Shown here: one piece after another, positions 11,608 to 24,720 of the stretch
Position numbering within the stretch: position 1 is the stretch's first letter
Layout: each line of letters opens with the position of its first letter
Assembly (NCBI RefSeq): GCF_050624435.1
Contig: NC_134539.1
Location: 119,395,525 to 119,459,524 of the forward strand
Source of the DNA: Tenrec ecaudatus
Lineage: Eukaryota > Chordata > Mammalia > Afrosoricida > Tenrecidae
Reading direction: 5' to 3'
Length of the DNA: 64,000 bases
Notes under the pieces: generated by a model
What the model was told of the DNA's origin: nothing
What the model saw: the letters and a program-made list of their open reading frames with translations, nothing else
Database searches by the model: none
Made by a program: the position numbers and the translations under genes

Positions 11608-12251
11608 AGTTCTGCATGGTATGTCAAGCAGGCCAGAGCTGTGGTTGAATGCCAGCTCAGGGTGAGCAGTCCCAATTCCCTGAGCAACGTTCCAGCCCCC
11701 AGAGCCTCAAAATAGGAACTAAATTAGGGTCACTATGAAGATTCAATGCCAGACTCCATGGACAATACAGTGCAGTTTGTGATGCCGACGCCATTCTGCC
11801 TGGCAACAGAGATAAGTTTAGACGGGTCGGTTTCTCCCACTCTACAACAGATCCCTACAACAGGAATTGAATCTTGTTCATTCCAGCCATGTCAGGCACC
11901 CACGACAGTCCCCAGCACATGATGAGGGCTGGCCTGCGCTGACTCAGCCCGGCACAGCCTCAACCCCCAGCTCCGTGAGCAAACTCTGCGTCCAGCTAGC
12001 AGCAGAGTGTGAAAGAATATACCTTGGCCAACCCGTCCCAGGGTGTGTGTCATTGGGGCAGCACTCCTGGTCAGACATAGCCAGGCCTTCTAGAATCTGA
12101 TGGGGCGCAGGGGACGTATGTAGACATAGAAGTGGGGTTCTGTGTTCCCAACTCACAGACTTGACCCAAAGACTTTCTTGGTGCCCTTTGATGGGGAAAA
12201 ATAAGCTTTCCCCTCACTAAAGCATGATATGGGAAAGGAAAACCAAATCAG

Positions 12252-12390
12252 GCTCGCTGCCATCGAGCCGATGTCAACTCATCGTGAGCCTGTAGGACAG
12301 GGTGGAAGTGCCCCTGTGGGTGTCCAAGGGTGTCGGTCTTTAAGGGAGTAGAGCTCCCTGCCCTTCGCCCTCAGGCTAGACCTTACACCT
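12252..12390 (-). repeat. AfroSINE-like SINE, 3' part
   Basis: CTGCCATCGAGCCGATGTCA and CTGTAGGACAGGGTGGAAGT on the minus strand; the head is lost. Confidence 0.85.
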
Positions 12391-13915
12391 GTTCCTGGAC
12401 AGCACTTTGGGTCCAGCTGATTGTTATACCAACAGGATGATGTGAGGAAAACACTGAATCCAGATTCGGGAGGCTTCGATCAGATGACAGTTCAGATGGC
12501 CCTTTTCGGGGGCTCATGGGTCCTCTTGGAGCCTCGGTCTTCTCATCTATAAACTCGGGGGGACACGCTCTCCCTTTCCGGATACGTGACCTGGTAGTTA
12601 TGTTCTGAGCTGCTCACCACAAGGCCGCAGTGTGAAGTCTCCCGCCAGCTCTTTGCGGGTGGATGGGGGGGAGCAGAGGCACTCTAGTTCCCTAAAGAGT
12701 TACCACCCTGGAGACTCAGGGGCGGCTCTACCCTGGCCTTCAGGTCGCTAGTAGTCGGCAGCGACTCAATGGCGCTGAGTTTGGTCTGAGCTTTGCCTTC
12801 TCTGCGGGGCGATTTTGAGGCTCAAATGCAGTGAGCAAGCTGTTTGCACACCATAAACACTATATAAATATGATCGTTCTTTTTGTGCCGGGCAGCTGGG
12901 CAGAAGGCAGACTTTGCTCTCGCTCTCCAGCAATCACAAGAGTTCTCAGGGCTGAGACTGTGCTTCTGGGTTCTCCCCGGCAGTTTAGGGGCCCGGGGGT
13001 GGGGTGGCAGAGAGGGTTCAGAAAGTGTAGAAGAGCCAGACGTGAGGCACTTACACAGAACTAGAAGGTCCACAGTTCAAGTCCAAGATTCCATCCCCAT
13101 CACCCTTTTTAGGGGTCTTGGGTCAATCCTCACCCTCTCGGAGCTTCAATTCCCTCCTTGATCAAATGGGAATAATGGATCTGCCTCAGGGGTGGTGGGA
13201 GGGGGGAAAAAGTAGCTGAAGCAAGGGCACCTCACGGACACTTGTTTGAATATTAATCTGAAAACACATGCGAAGAACTTTCAGTAAAGGTTGCTGCTTT
13301 TGTCTAAACACCGGAGCCTGGCCATAGTGTTTGTTCAAGAAACACTTAAGGACAACTACTGTGCGCTGGGTCCTCGGCCAATCTCACTGGGACGGAGGCT
13401 GTGGTAGAAGAGGAAGCGACTAGGTGTCCAGAGGGAAGGCTCCTTAAGCTAGGTGTAGTATTTATTAGTTTAATAGCATACTAGGGAACTGGTCGTTTTT
13501 ATTATTATTTAATCTTTTACAAGCTACTGGAAACACCCTATTTATAAAAATGACCCAGTAGAAAGTGTTGTTGAATTGAAATGAAAGAAATCTCTCCTCT
13601 CCCCTTTAAAAACCTCCCCAGCATAGACCGTGTGGCAAACAGCACCACCACTTGAAAATGAAATTGCAAAGCCAGAGGGGACGTCTAGAGAGGAAGAGGT
13701 TGGTGGAGACCGGTATGATTTAAGAGTTCCCCCATCTGCTCATTCTTCTGACCACTCTCCCCAGAGGGCTTGGCACCAAGTTGGCGCTTGGCAATCTTAG
13801 TGAACTTACACCAGACCTGTGTGCTTAAATGGAAGAATGGAAGAAAGGGAGAAAGGTAGCCCCTGGAGCGCGTCCTATGATTAGACCAGCCCTGAACTTG
13901 AATCCAAGCCCTGCC
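12391..13915. other. Upstream flank, no gene recognised
   Basis: Unique-looking sequence; an AT-rich segment at 13.45-13.56 kb has no recognised motif cluster. The ORFs are short and overlapping. Confidence 0.5.
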
Positions 13916-13919
13916 AGCC

Positions 13920-14085
13920 CCACTCCAAGGCAATTCTTCTGGGTGACCTCATTTAATCTGTGCAACAATCCTGTGAGGGATAAATCGCACTCTTATTACC
14001 GTTACATGTGATGATAAGCTAAAGGCCCAAAGACATTAAATAGCTTGCCCACTGTAACACCTATAAAACGGAACAGCTGTTGTGA
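13920..14085 (-). repeat. MIR-like SINE
   Basis: CCTCATTTAATCTGTGCAAC, then CAATCCTGTGAGGGATAAAT and ATTAAATAGCTTGCCCACTG are typical. Confidence 0.8.
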
Positions 14086-14442
14086 CAGAGACATAGGGCC
14101 CATGAGACTAAACTGTCCATGATTGGGTCCTTTATTGAAAAAGTTTTAACCCATTTTAAAGTTGTTTCAGTTTAAAAATAGAAGTGAAGGGGAAGTGCAT
14201 GTGGATGAAGCCTCTGGTGAATCCCCTCTGACCATGGACCAGGGATGTGAACAGCCCTGCTCTCAAGCAGAGTCCACTGGAACCCGGATTGCTGCAGAGG
14301 CAGTTGGTTAAAACGCAATGCCTCAGGAGAAATGCCAGCAGCCTGGGCGCTGTGTAGTCGGCGCCCAGCCGTGCCTCCCCCCGAGACTCCTTGAACGGCT
14401 TCAGCTCAAAGCAAGGGCCAACCTGACGTAAGCTCTCCTGAA

Positions 14443-14607
14443 ATGACCAAGCAGCCAGACTACCTCCTGGAGAAAATTGAGAAAGAAGAACCCACCGTAG
14501 CCATGGTTCCCAATTATCTCTCACTCCTGCAAGCTTTCAGGAAGGCCCTGGTCCTGGGCATGCAGGTGGAAGAGCAGGCCAGCAAAGAAACCAGCAGCAA
14601 GAAATAG
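14443..14607 (+). pseudogene. Unidentified 54-codon ORF with nearby polyadenylation signal
   Basis: ATG at 14443 runs to TAG at 14605-14607 and encodes a Glu/Lys-rich product opening MTKQPDYLLEKIEKEEPTVA and ending SKK. AAATAAAT follows 20 nt after the stop. The frame is closed by TGA at 14392 upstream. The short 3' end and charged, well-ordered sequence could suggest a retrocopy of a small protein gene, but I recognise no family, and there is no obvious A-tail or duplication. It may equally be chance. Confidence 0.2.
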
Positions 14608-15004
14608 CCCCAGTGATGACTGCAAATAAATTTGAAAATAATGGAAGTTTCCCACAAACTTTTTGACGCCCCCTTATATATCTATCACACAACTTTTGCC
14701 TGTTCATTTATTTACAGGTTTAAACCTTCTTGACAGCACCTACAAGAATCTGTTTGCAAGCTAACGTTCCATGATCCATGTAGTTCTTCCATCACCGCTA
14801 CCCTCCAGCCCCCACTTTCTGTATACTGACCCTAGTCACCACTAATAAACTTTGATATCTATTAAAAAATGTAATGCCTTATCACTTCCCTTGTGACCCA
14901 TTTAAAATTTGTTCTAGTTTTTAATATTTTTCTGCATTGTTTGCCATTGAGGTTTGGTTATTTTACTTTGTTACTGTTATTGGGGTTTTTGTTTGTTGTA
15001 TTTT

Positions 15005-15278
15005 TTTCCTGCATATGAAATCCAGAACAGGTCATATGTTTTTCAGAATAGGTAAGTTGATAGACAGGAACTGGGTTAATGGACTCTTGGGGGTAGGCAG
15101 GCGAGGTTGGGGGTGGGGAAATGGAGAGCTAATAACAATGAGTATAAGAAAGAAGAAAAATGTTCAAAAGTTGATTGTGGTGATGATTACACAACTCTTA
15201 ATATGACTGAAGCATTGAATTCTATAATACCTGAATTATATGCCACTGAAACTGTTATAAAAATTTTAAAAGAAACCG
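15005..15278 (+). repeat. L1 3' UTR remnant
   Basis: CATATGAAATCCAGAACAGG, GTGGTGATGATTACACAACT and GCATTGAATTCTATAATACC follow the common L1 3' UTR plan. Confidence 0.75.
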
Positions 15279-15774
15279 TTTGCTGCTCCATGAAATATAC
15301 TATGTTATAGATTTCAATGGTGACAAACTACTCAGGATAGTTAGGGACAAAACTAGAAGGGCATTCACCCGGCAAAAGAACAGAACAAGAGGACTCTCAC
15401 TGTGAAAGTGTTTATTGAATTAATTACTTTAGGATAGGCTACAACTTATATATAATAGCACGCAGAAATCCGAGTGCATGGCCTGCGGGTGTACACACCA
15501 GCCTGATGAAGATAGTAAACATTTTACCACCCTAGAAAACTCCTTCATATCCCCTCCAAAAATGTTCCAAAGGATAACCTCAATTCTGACCTCTGTCACT
15601 ACGGGTGAGTTTCCCTGTTTTTTAACTTCATGTACATGAAGTCATGAAGTATATGCTCTTTCATGTTTGGAGAAGTTATTTTTTTTACTACCACTTCATT
15701 GGTGACCACTTGTAAAAATTGAGAAATGCAAATACAGAAACAAATATTGTTCTCAATGGCATTATTCAGAAATG

Positions 15775-15890
15775 ATTGCTTGCCCATTCTCAACAAATAT
15801 TTTATTGAACATCTACTATGCATCCAGCACCACTCCAGGACTGGAAAGTAAGACAGGAAAAGGTCCCTGCCCTCATAATGCCTACCATTT
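15775..15890 (-). repeat. L2-like ancient LINE remnant
   Basis: TCAACAAATATTTTATTGAA, then CTACTATGCATCCAGCACCA and GGTCCCTGCCCTCATAATGC. Confidence 0.55.
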
Positions 15891-16296
15891 TTCTTTGGGG
15901 CTCGTCAAACTCCCTATATCCACCACCATGGGTCTGCCTGAGCTCAGAGACCATCTACCCAAGACACCTGGAATGTAGACACCCCAGCAATTTAAGATCC
16001 GTTATGAATTTCAAATCCTAGAAATCTTACGGAACTTAAATGATCAGCCAGAACTGGCCTTTAAAAAAAAAAAAAGTGAAATCAGAGACCCAAAGAAGAA
16101 GCTTATGCAAGCTTTTGAGAGTCACCCAGAAAGGAGAGTTGTGTCCAGAACCAGAACCTTAGGGTTCTGACCTGTGGAACGTTCTCCAGGCTGAGACACT
16201 ACTAGCAATTAGAGCCTCCCCTGACCTCCTACAGCCAGGATAGAGCAGTATTAATGCTTTGCTTCAGAAATCATTTCATTTTGAGATCATCTAGAC

Positions 16297-16490
16297 TAGT
16301 GATCCTCAACCTGTGTGTCAAGATCCTTTTGGGAGTCTAACGACCCTTTCACAGGGGTCTCCCGATTCATCACAGTAGCAAAATGAGAGTGATGAAGTAG
16401 CAACAAAAGTAATTTTATGGTTTGGGGGGTCACTACAACACGAGGAACTGTATTAAAAGGTCGTGGCATTAGGAAGGTTGAGAGTCACTG
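16297..16490 (-). mobile_element. SPIN-like nonautonomous hAT element (copy 1) with perfect TSD
   Basis: The element is bounded by ATCTAGAC on both sides (16289-16296 and 16491-16498), the NTCTAGAN target preferred by SPIN. Termini are TAGTGATCCTCAACCTG and GTTGAGAGTCACTG. The body contains ACGACCCTTTCACAGGGGTC and AGTAGCAACAAAAGTAATTT, which I recall from the SPIN_NA consensus. It is 194 bp, noncoding, and lies in the opposite orientation to the copies at 30.9 and 58.1 kb. Confidence 0.93.
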
Positions 16491-16707
16491 ATCTAGACCG
16501 TCAGTCCAAACAAGGAGAAAACTTTGGAGAGTAACCACGTGGGGGGTGCTGTGTACACACGTGCAGAACAAGATCTCACGCACACGTGACATACGTCCAC
16601 TGGAGTCGTATTCGGCGTTCTGTGAATGACCAAGATGCTTCTTGGAAAACTTTCATGGAGTGATGGGCCAACTGGGATTTTAAACTATTCTACCCCAGGG
16701 ATTCCGT

Positions 16708-16742
16708 TCAAACAAACAAACAAACAAGCAAACAAACAAAAC
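16708..16742. repeat. CAAA tetranucleotide repeat
   Basis: Eight units of AAAC with one G substitution. Confidence 0.92.
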
Positions 16743-17510
16743 CTGGACCTGAAATGTAGATTTGCTATTTGCCTAGAAGCCATCTCTTCACATTGAATTC
16801 CCCTTGCAAACAAGCCAGGCACCTAAGAGTCTGCGGAGTCCAGAGCTTACACTTCCTGGTATCCCTTTCAGAAAGTGCCTCTTCTTTCTAAACACTGAGA
16901 GCCTGCCAGACCCCGGGAACCTGCAGTTAGTGACATTGAATTTTCATGAAAACGCGGGCAAGCAAGCATAACATAAGAAACTGAGGCTCAGAACAATTCC
17001 ATCACTTGTCCAAGTTCACAAAGCTGCTTCAGCAGAACCCAGGCTCAGATCCAGAGCCAGCCTGTTCCACTCCCACGTTTGCCCTCTGTTCTCCACTGTG
17101 TGCCCCACACCTTACCCTCCTACATGCCCTCCTTCACCTCCCCCCTCCACAAACAAAACAAGACCTTTCTTGGAGTTGGAAAGTCGACCCTGATCCTTTT
17201 TCATCCTGTAGCCTTGCCCAACAGCCCTGAGTTCCAGTCCCAGCCCTCCCATGAGTGTACCCAGCGGTTCCAAATAACCCTCCTTAAACTGTCGTATGGT
17301 CTTATTTCCCACCACACTTGATCCTCTGTGGAGGAAAAAGGAAGAGCATTTCAACTGCATTCTTTGTTTCCTCCATTTGGGGGAAGCTTATCAGTGGGGT
17401 TTGTGGAGCAGTTCACTCATTTTGAATTGATGACATACATCCTAATCTGCTTTAGGGCATATAAAGAGAGCTATCTGCTGGCCCAATACTCTTCTTAAAT
17501 CCCCATATGA

Positions 17511-17724
17511 TAAGGTGACCAGATTTTAACATTGGTAAAGTGGGACACCATTGATAAAACTCATGTCCTGGCAAAATAGCCACATGGCAGCCCAAAAACA
17601 GTATACCCTAGCTTGTCGTGCACACTTTCAAAAAATCGGGACTTTTTATAAACGCCACGGGATGCGGGAAAAATTGTTAAAAGTCTGGACTGCCCCGTCG
17701 AAAGCGGGATGTCTGGTCATCTTA
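17511..17724. mobile_element. 214-bp nonautonomous hAT element (not SPIN)
   Basis: Flanked by a perfect 8-bp duplication CCATATGA (17503-17510 and 17725-17732). Terminal inverted repeats TAAGGTGACCAGAT and GTCTGGTCATCTTA pair at 12 of 14 positions. An 8-bp duplication with short inverted termini is the hAT signature. The family name is not recalled with certainty. Confidence 0.88.
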
Positions 17725-17732
17725 CCATATGA

Positions 17733-19080
17733 AGGAATGGATATTGAATCTGTTCACAGATCCATAGTCGTGGGTACTTGATGAGCACCCACAGTGCACC
17801 AGGCAGCACGTACAAGCTAGATTTGGGCACCAGGGGTGGGGATGGGGGCAGTGACTGCAAGAAGCTGTTGGGTATTCGTGACCAGGTGACCTCCATCATT
17901 TATCAGGAACGTTTCCCTGTACTCTCTTGGAAACTTCCCATAACTTCATAGAGTTGTCTGCGATTAGGGGAGGAATGGGTTTGCTGACCCCTGAATTTTG
18001 AAAGCTAAAAAGGCTGAGGAGTCAAACTAGGCCACACAAGGGCTGGGACTACAAATCAAAGCTTTGTTGTTAAAAGGGAAGTGATTGCTGGTTTTTTAAT
18101 GGGCTTTCCCAGTTAAACACAGAAACTGACCTTCATTACACTTGACTGATTCTATCATGATAGCAAGTGAGAGAAAGAGAGCTTGTTCTTCAGGGACATA
18201 CACTCTGAGCACTTCATGATCCTTGTTGAGAGGAACTGGGGAGCCAGGGAATGTTTCCCTTGAGGCTGAACTGCTCAGGGCAGAGGCCTGCCACGCTTCA
18301 CAACAAAGCAGAAAACAATGAGGTGAAAGTAAGAGTCCCAATTTCCATGAACTTAACATTTCTTGTTGCAAGAGAAGCTATGCAGAGTGGCATTAACCTT
18401 CCCTGCAGACAGCCACCCCAATTTTTCTCAGCCTCCAGAGGCAGGTGGCCAAGCCATGTGTTCAAAGGAGCAGCCCAGCTCTTTAGCAGTGAGGCTTGGA
18501 CCAATGGACCAGGGGTTTCAGCACACCTCCACCTGGAAGATGGAACCCTAACTCAGCCCATGAGAACTGCAGACCTTTCCTCTAGCCAGAAATACCCTTC
18601 TCTCTGTAACCCAACCCAGGCTTCCTAACTGTCCTTTTAGAGATGGGGGAGGTAGGAGAACTCGTTTAGAAAGAAACTTCTTGGCAAATTCTGGATTTGT
18701 GTCCCTAAGCTTCTCAGTGCCTTCAATGCCACAGCTAACCACCAGTTGTTCAAGGTGAATCGCCTTGACTGAGAACACCAAGCTTCCGGAGGAGGGGGCC
18801 ATGAGTTTAGACCTCTGGGATTTGTGCAGTCCCACACTAGAAGGTGTGCACACTATCGGGAGCCCATGGGCTTTGCGTGGGGCTTCATTTAACAAGAGGC
18901 TTTCGTAGTTTCTTTGGTTCACAGATGAGGGGAAGGAGGTTCCCAGGAGAGGAGGGTCGGTGAGATGGCTCTCAATGCACCCTTCCCCTGTTCTTCTTTC
19001 TGCAGGCCAGGTCCCACACAGGTAGGTCTGGGTGAGCCTCAGGCACTTAGCCTTCCTTCCCCCTCAATGCTGCGGGGATA
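17733..19080. other. Distal upstream region, no gene recognised
   Basis: Unique-looking sequence approaching the CpG island; no transposon recognised. Overlapping ORFs on both strands (18.25-18.92 kb) show no domain that I know. Confidence 0.5.
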
Positions 19081-19984
19081 AGCGGGCCAAAGCCCCAAAG
19101 GCGGCGGGTGCGGGAAACCCCACGGCATCCTTCAGAGCCTAGGCCCGAGTGGAAAACAAACTTCTTGCGGACAGCGATTTTGTCTGAGCCGACTCCTTCT
19201 GCCGTTCAGGGCTCGCGCCACCACCGCGATGACCTCGCGTCCACAAAATCCGGTCCCTGGCGCCGGTAACTGGAGCTGGAAACAAACCAGAAATCAGTGG
19301 GCACCGCGGGGAGCCGGATTGGCTTTCCCCGCCGGCGAGGAGGCCCCACCAGCCTGGTTTTGCTCCCAAAGCGGAGGCGCTTGGGTTTGTCGGCGCCGGC
19401 ACTGGGTCGTCCAGCGGCAGCCAGGCTGGGCGCCGGTGTGGCCCGCGCCTGGGGCGCTCGGCTCGGGCGGCTCCCTCCGGGCAGAATGAGCCAGCGAAGC
19501 CTACGGGCTTCGTCGGACCCTTTCCGCTCACCTGGGCCCGGGGAGCGGCAAGCCGAAACCTCCCAACCCGGCAGGTGGGCACCTCGGCCCTTGGCCCTTG
19601 GCTTCCGCAGCTGTAACCGAGGTAGAAAGGAATAGAGTACTATTTATTCACCCCACCTAACAGCACCCCACTTCCTCCAGCTCCCCGCGCGCCCAACCCC
19701 AAGCGACCAGTTTCTCCTCCCCTGGAGCTGGTTCTCCAGGCCCGCCACCGGCGTCGGCTGGAATGCCTTCTCTGTTCTTCACAAGGCCCCTGTCACCTCG
19801 TTTCTCCGAGAACCCCCCAACTTCCTCGCGTTGTCACCTGAACCACCGAAGCCGTTTCTTCAGCTCAGGCAGGTCCGCAGTCAATGGAAAAGCCCCGGAG
19901 CTGCAAACTACTGGCTTAACAAGTCCAAAGGTCATTCAAGCTTGGCTGATAACCAGGCCTTGGAAAAGACGGCCTTTAGCCCCC

Positions 19985-20678
<694 letters not shown>

Positions 20679-21689
20679 TAGGCGCCTAGCGAGATTGGAG
20701 GTGGACGCCCGAGACTCCTGGGCCCTGTTAGAGTGACACTGCCCTCCACCACTTTCACCAGGCTGTTTCCCACCAGGGGAGTACCCTGAGGAGGGCGAGG
20801 GGGGGGAGGGAATCCCCACCTGTCTTCCAACACTGGACCCCTCCCGATGTCTCAGCCCAAAGGTCTGGGACCCCGAGGCTTCCCCTTCCCTGTTTAGGAC
20901 CAGGGCGGGGGAGTCAGCGAGGCCTTCCAGGTAAGGCTGGGGTTCCGCGGGAGAACCGGCCGCTGCGAAACCCTTTGCGCAAGGTTCCCCAAGCGGCTGG
21001 AGGTTGCAGGTGGGTGCGGAGGGACGGCGGCAATTTCCTGGGCCGCGAGGCTCGGGCCGCACTAGCCCCAGGCCACACTCACTTTTCTCGGTTGCGGCCT
21101 CAGGTCAGGGAAGTCGCAGGCCAGCCTGGGGCGCGGCGTCCCCGGGTTGCTAGCTGAGAGGCAGGCGGCACCCAGAGGCAGGATCTCAGAAGCCAGTTCC
21201 CTGGTGGTCACCTGCGCTACTTGCTCCGGTGCAAAAGCCCGGATGCTTCCCCCAAACCTGTTTCCATTTGCAAGCGAAGTTGTTTGCCGGTCGAATGAGG
21301 TGACCCGTGCGGGGCAAAAGAACCCACGCGCTTAGGTCAGCGAAGGGCTAGTGCAGCCCCAAACCCAGCGTATTTGCTCGGTCGCGATCTGATAAAGGAG
21401 AGCGCTTGTCGGACTTGCCACCACCACTCTGGAGTTAGTTCCCTGGGGGTCAGGCAAGCTGGGGGTCTCTCCCAGGCCCAGGATCGTTTGTCGGACCTCA
21501 CCAGCCATCCCGGGGCTTTGACAGCTAGTTACTAATTATCCCGGGAGCCCGCCGTCGCTCCCGGCCCGGGCTGCAGCTCGGAGCCGCTCGCCGAGGCTCA
21601 GACCCTGCAGCGCCTGGGGCTGAAGCCAACAGCAGCCGGCACCCAAGCCAGTCCCGGGACCCGGGCAGCTCGGCTCGGAGGCCAGCCCG

Positions 21690-21860
21690 CAGCGGCAATT
21701 AGCGAGGATATGACCTTGCATTTGAATTTGCACTCCGGAGACCTGGCGGCTTGGCCTTTAGTCTTGGTCATTAAGAGGGACTTATGTATCTACATATATA
21801 TGGTTTTCCCCAGAAGTATTTTGCTTCGATGTGTTTTGAGGGTTTTGCATTCGCCTTGCC
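21690..21860. promoter_or_regulatory. Candidate regulatory block in 5' intron 1
   Basis: Within GC-rich DNA this block becomes AT-balanced and motif-dense. It contains CAATTAG (homeodomain-like), TGACCTTGC (nuclear receptor half-site), and octamer-like TTTGAATTTGCA. An abrupt composition change inside a CpG island is common in conserved enhancers, but conservation was not tested. Confidence 0.3.
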
Positions 21861-22149
21861 GGGTGTGGGCAATTTCTCCCGGGCTGGGGTGAGCGTCCCG
21901 GCTCACCCAAGGGGTCGGAAGTCGAGACCCTCGCAGCAGTTGGAGCATCAGCTCCGCCAGAAGGCTGAACGCAGGGGGGGCGGGGATGACCCCAGTCCCG
22001 GCCGCCTGCCACTGGGAGCCTACGGGGCCTAGGCCTTTCTGCTGGCCGCCGGCGCCCGCTTGCTGGCCGGAAGCTTGGGGGAACCCGGGAAGTCCGAGGG
22101 GACCGAGGGCGCCTGTGCACCCAGTCCCGCGCGCCTGGCTGGTCGCTGC

Positions 22150-22275
22150 AGAGATGTAACATAAACTACAGCACGTGGAGTTGGGGTGTTATTAATTTAT
22201 TTCTATAAATCATCAACAGAAAGATACACAAAGGGCCGTGATTAGGTTGAAAAGAGAGGCGGGTTATTCATTGGT
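22150..22275. promoter_or_regulatory. Candidate regulatory block with E-box and AT-rich homeodomain motif
   Basis: An AT-rich island inside the CpG island. It carries a perfect E-box CACGTG (22172-22177), followed by GTTATTAATTTAT, which resembles a degenerate HNF1 palindrome, and TGATTAGG. Autoregulation by HNF1 is possible but only inferred. Confidence 0.3.
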
Positions 22276-23299
22276 GAAGTTGTAAAGGCAGCTTACAGCG
22301 GGAAGGAAATCCCGACACTGCTGGCCGCTCCCCGTGCCACCCGGCCGCCGGACCCGGGCTGCCCGCGCTCCCGCCCGCCCAGCCGAGAGCCGCCGGGGAG
22401 AGCCTGCCCCGCCCGCGCGGGAGCCGACCTCGGCCTCTTCCCTTCGCAAAGCACCCCCCAGGGGGTGTGGGTCTGGAGGGCGGACTCCCTCTCCCGGGTG
22501 GGGACGCGGGACCCGTCCGGAGCCTTCTGGCCCTTTTCCGAACCGGAGCTGCCTGCGCTCCCTCCCCCGCCCCCGGGAGTGGTCAGACTTGATTAAAGTC
22601 ATTTTTCAAGACAATGTGAGCGGCTCCCAGGTCACTGCACAGTGGGCTCCCGAGCGCCGGCACCGACCCGTCCGGTTCCCCTAAGCCAGAAAGTCAGAAA
22701 AGAAAAGGGGAAGGGACCCAGTTTGGGAGCGCAGGCCGTTCTTGCCCCCCTGGAGAGAAAGGACCGGCGGCGAGCCGGGGAGTGCGCGGAACCCTCGGTG
22801 CCCGGCCCGGCCTCGCTCGCGGGCTCGGGGGCCGGAGGCTTGGGGGCCTCGGCGGTTGGCAAATTCGCGACTTTCCTGGAAGCCCGAGCGGAGGCTTGGT
22901 AACCGTCGAGGGGCAACTTGTAGCGGCTCGTTCGTTTCTGCTCGCGGGCAGCAAAGTCCTTGTTTGGAAAGGACGTGGCTGCGCGGACAACGCGGGCGCC
23001 CGGTTCGGGCCACGGCCACCTGAGCTCCGGCCCCGGCGGCCGCGCGCTCCCGGAGATGGGCGCGTCGCCCGGGTTGGGGTCCTGCAGAAATCGCCGCATT
23101 TCCAAATTGAAGCCACCGTCGCCAACAAAACAAAAACGCTGTAGCTGGCGCTGCGTGCGCTGCCCCGTGGCCGCACGTGAACGCGGGGCCGGGGAGCCGT
23201 AAGGGTCTAACTGCACCCCCAGCTCAGCCCTGCGCTGCGGGCTTCAAGGTTTCAGCTGTAGTTGAATGGGGTTTTCGTTCGCTGTCGGGTTTTGTTTGT

Positions 23300-24720
23300 T
23301 TGTTTTTTGGGGGGGGCGTTTTTCAAACCTTCCCAATTATTGAGCACTCTTTTCCATGGAAACTTTCCGCACTGAAGACATTACATTATTTCGTTAGGTT
23401 TCTTAAATACGCAACACGAATTTAAAACAAAACAAAAATAGGGAAGAAAGCTGTGTTTAAAGTATTATCAACCTTTAAAATCTCAGTGCGTTTCCCAACT
23501 TTTAAAACTATTGTTCGAATCTGTTGGAAGTGTTTTTACACCCTAGAAATAACTGGAAAAAATTGGCCCGAGGTTACCTTTCAAATGATTTCTGATGCTT
23601 AAATACCCATGTCCGAAATGCTTATTTTATATATGTGTGTATATATGTAGATGTATATATATATATATATATATATTTTAAACTCAAGGTCACTTTCCAA
23701 GTTTGAAACCATAGTTAAAAAAAAGAAACCCTACAGAGTTTTCTCATTTTGTTTTTCTTGTCAATAAATTATTGCATATGATTTGCAAGTACCTTTGAGA
23801 ATACTTGAGAATTCCATTATTAATTTACATATAATTAATACAAAACGTTTACATTCCTCAAAAGCTCTTCATCAAAATCCAAAGTTTCCTGAACTTCATA
23901 TCCAGGATAGTTTAAATAATCCCAACTACTCAAATACTTACAAAATATCTCAGTCTAATTAATGGGTTTTTTATTAAGTAAAGTAAATTTTATTTGACAA
24001 ATATAGATGGCATGTAGAAATAAATTGCCAATTACATTGCAACATTGTATCTGTCTTGGCTTTTCTCTTTAAATCATTTTTTATTGTTTCACTTGAAACT
24101 GATATTTCCCCTCGTTTTTCCAAGTCATATCTGACAATTTTATATAGCATATCCGGCCTAGAGGGATGTTGGTTTTTTAAGTTAAATATGCATTAAATAG
24201 TGGATGTGGATGTATTGATTCTTCAATTATTTATTTGCAGTGTACATTACTGTCTAAATTTCTAATTTTAAATAATATCTCTCATTTTTAAGTCACTATA
24301 CAATGAGAAAAAAGATGAAGTTGAAAAGCAGTTTAAATAAATAAAATTCATGCATTTTCTACCTGAAAATGCATTGTTAATGGCATTGCTCTTAAAAAGC
24401 TGTTTGTCCTGTGAGTTTATGCAAAATGAAAAATATACCTGTGTCTGTCCCAAGCTTGACATTGATTAGAAGCAGTGATTTCCAGATACTTTCACATCGT
24501 ATCAGAATAGACAGTATTTGGGAACTCAGGGCACTTAGGATTGTTAATTAAAATGTTAAATTAAAGTGACTTTCTCCATTGGGTTGATATGGGAGGTAGG
24601 GCTGTAAATAAGATGTATATATTTAAAACTTCACTTGCTTTGTCTTCCTGGAGTGAATGATTGCTCAGTTGCAGAGAGGAAGATATTCTATTTCTTAGAA
24701 CTTCTCTACCTCTTTAAGAA
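23300..24720. other. AT-rich, repeat-free island in intron 1
   Basis: About 1.4 kb of AT-rich sequence without recognisable transposons, apart from the microsatellite at 23.63-23.68 kb. Homeodomain-type motifs recur, including TTAATTTACATATAATTAAT near 23.82 kb and TTGTTAATTAAAATG near 24.54 kb, the latter resembling an HNF1 half-site pair. Absence of repeats suggests constraint, but no alignment was possible. Confidence 0.4.
23625..23680. repeat. TA/TG microsatellite
   Basis: Alternating TA with interspersed TG steps, including an uninterrupted TA run of more than 20 nt near 23.65 kb. Likely length-polymorphic. Confidence 0.9.

Noticed and set aside
22632-23216. 194-codon minus-strand frame and overlapping frames in the CpG island
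   Set aside because: Several long frames overlap on both strands, as GC-rich DNA produces; the translations are Pro/Arg/Ala-rich without motifs.
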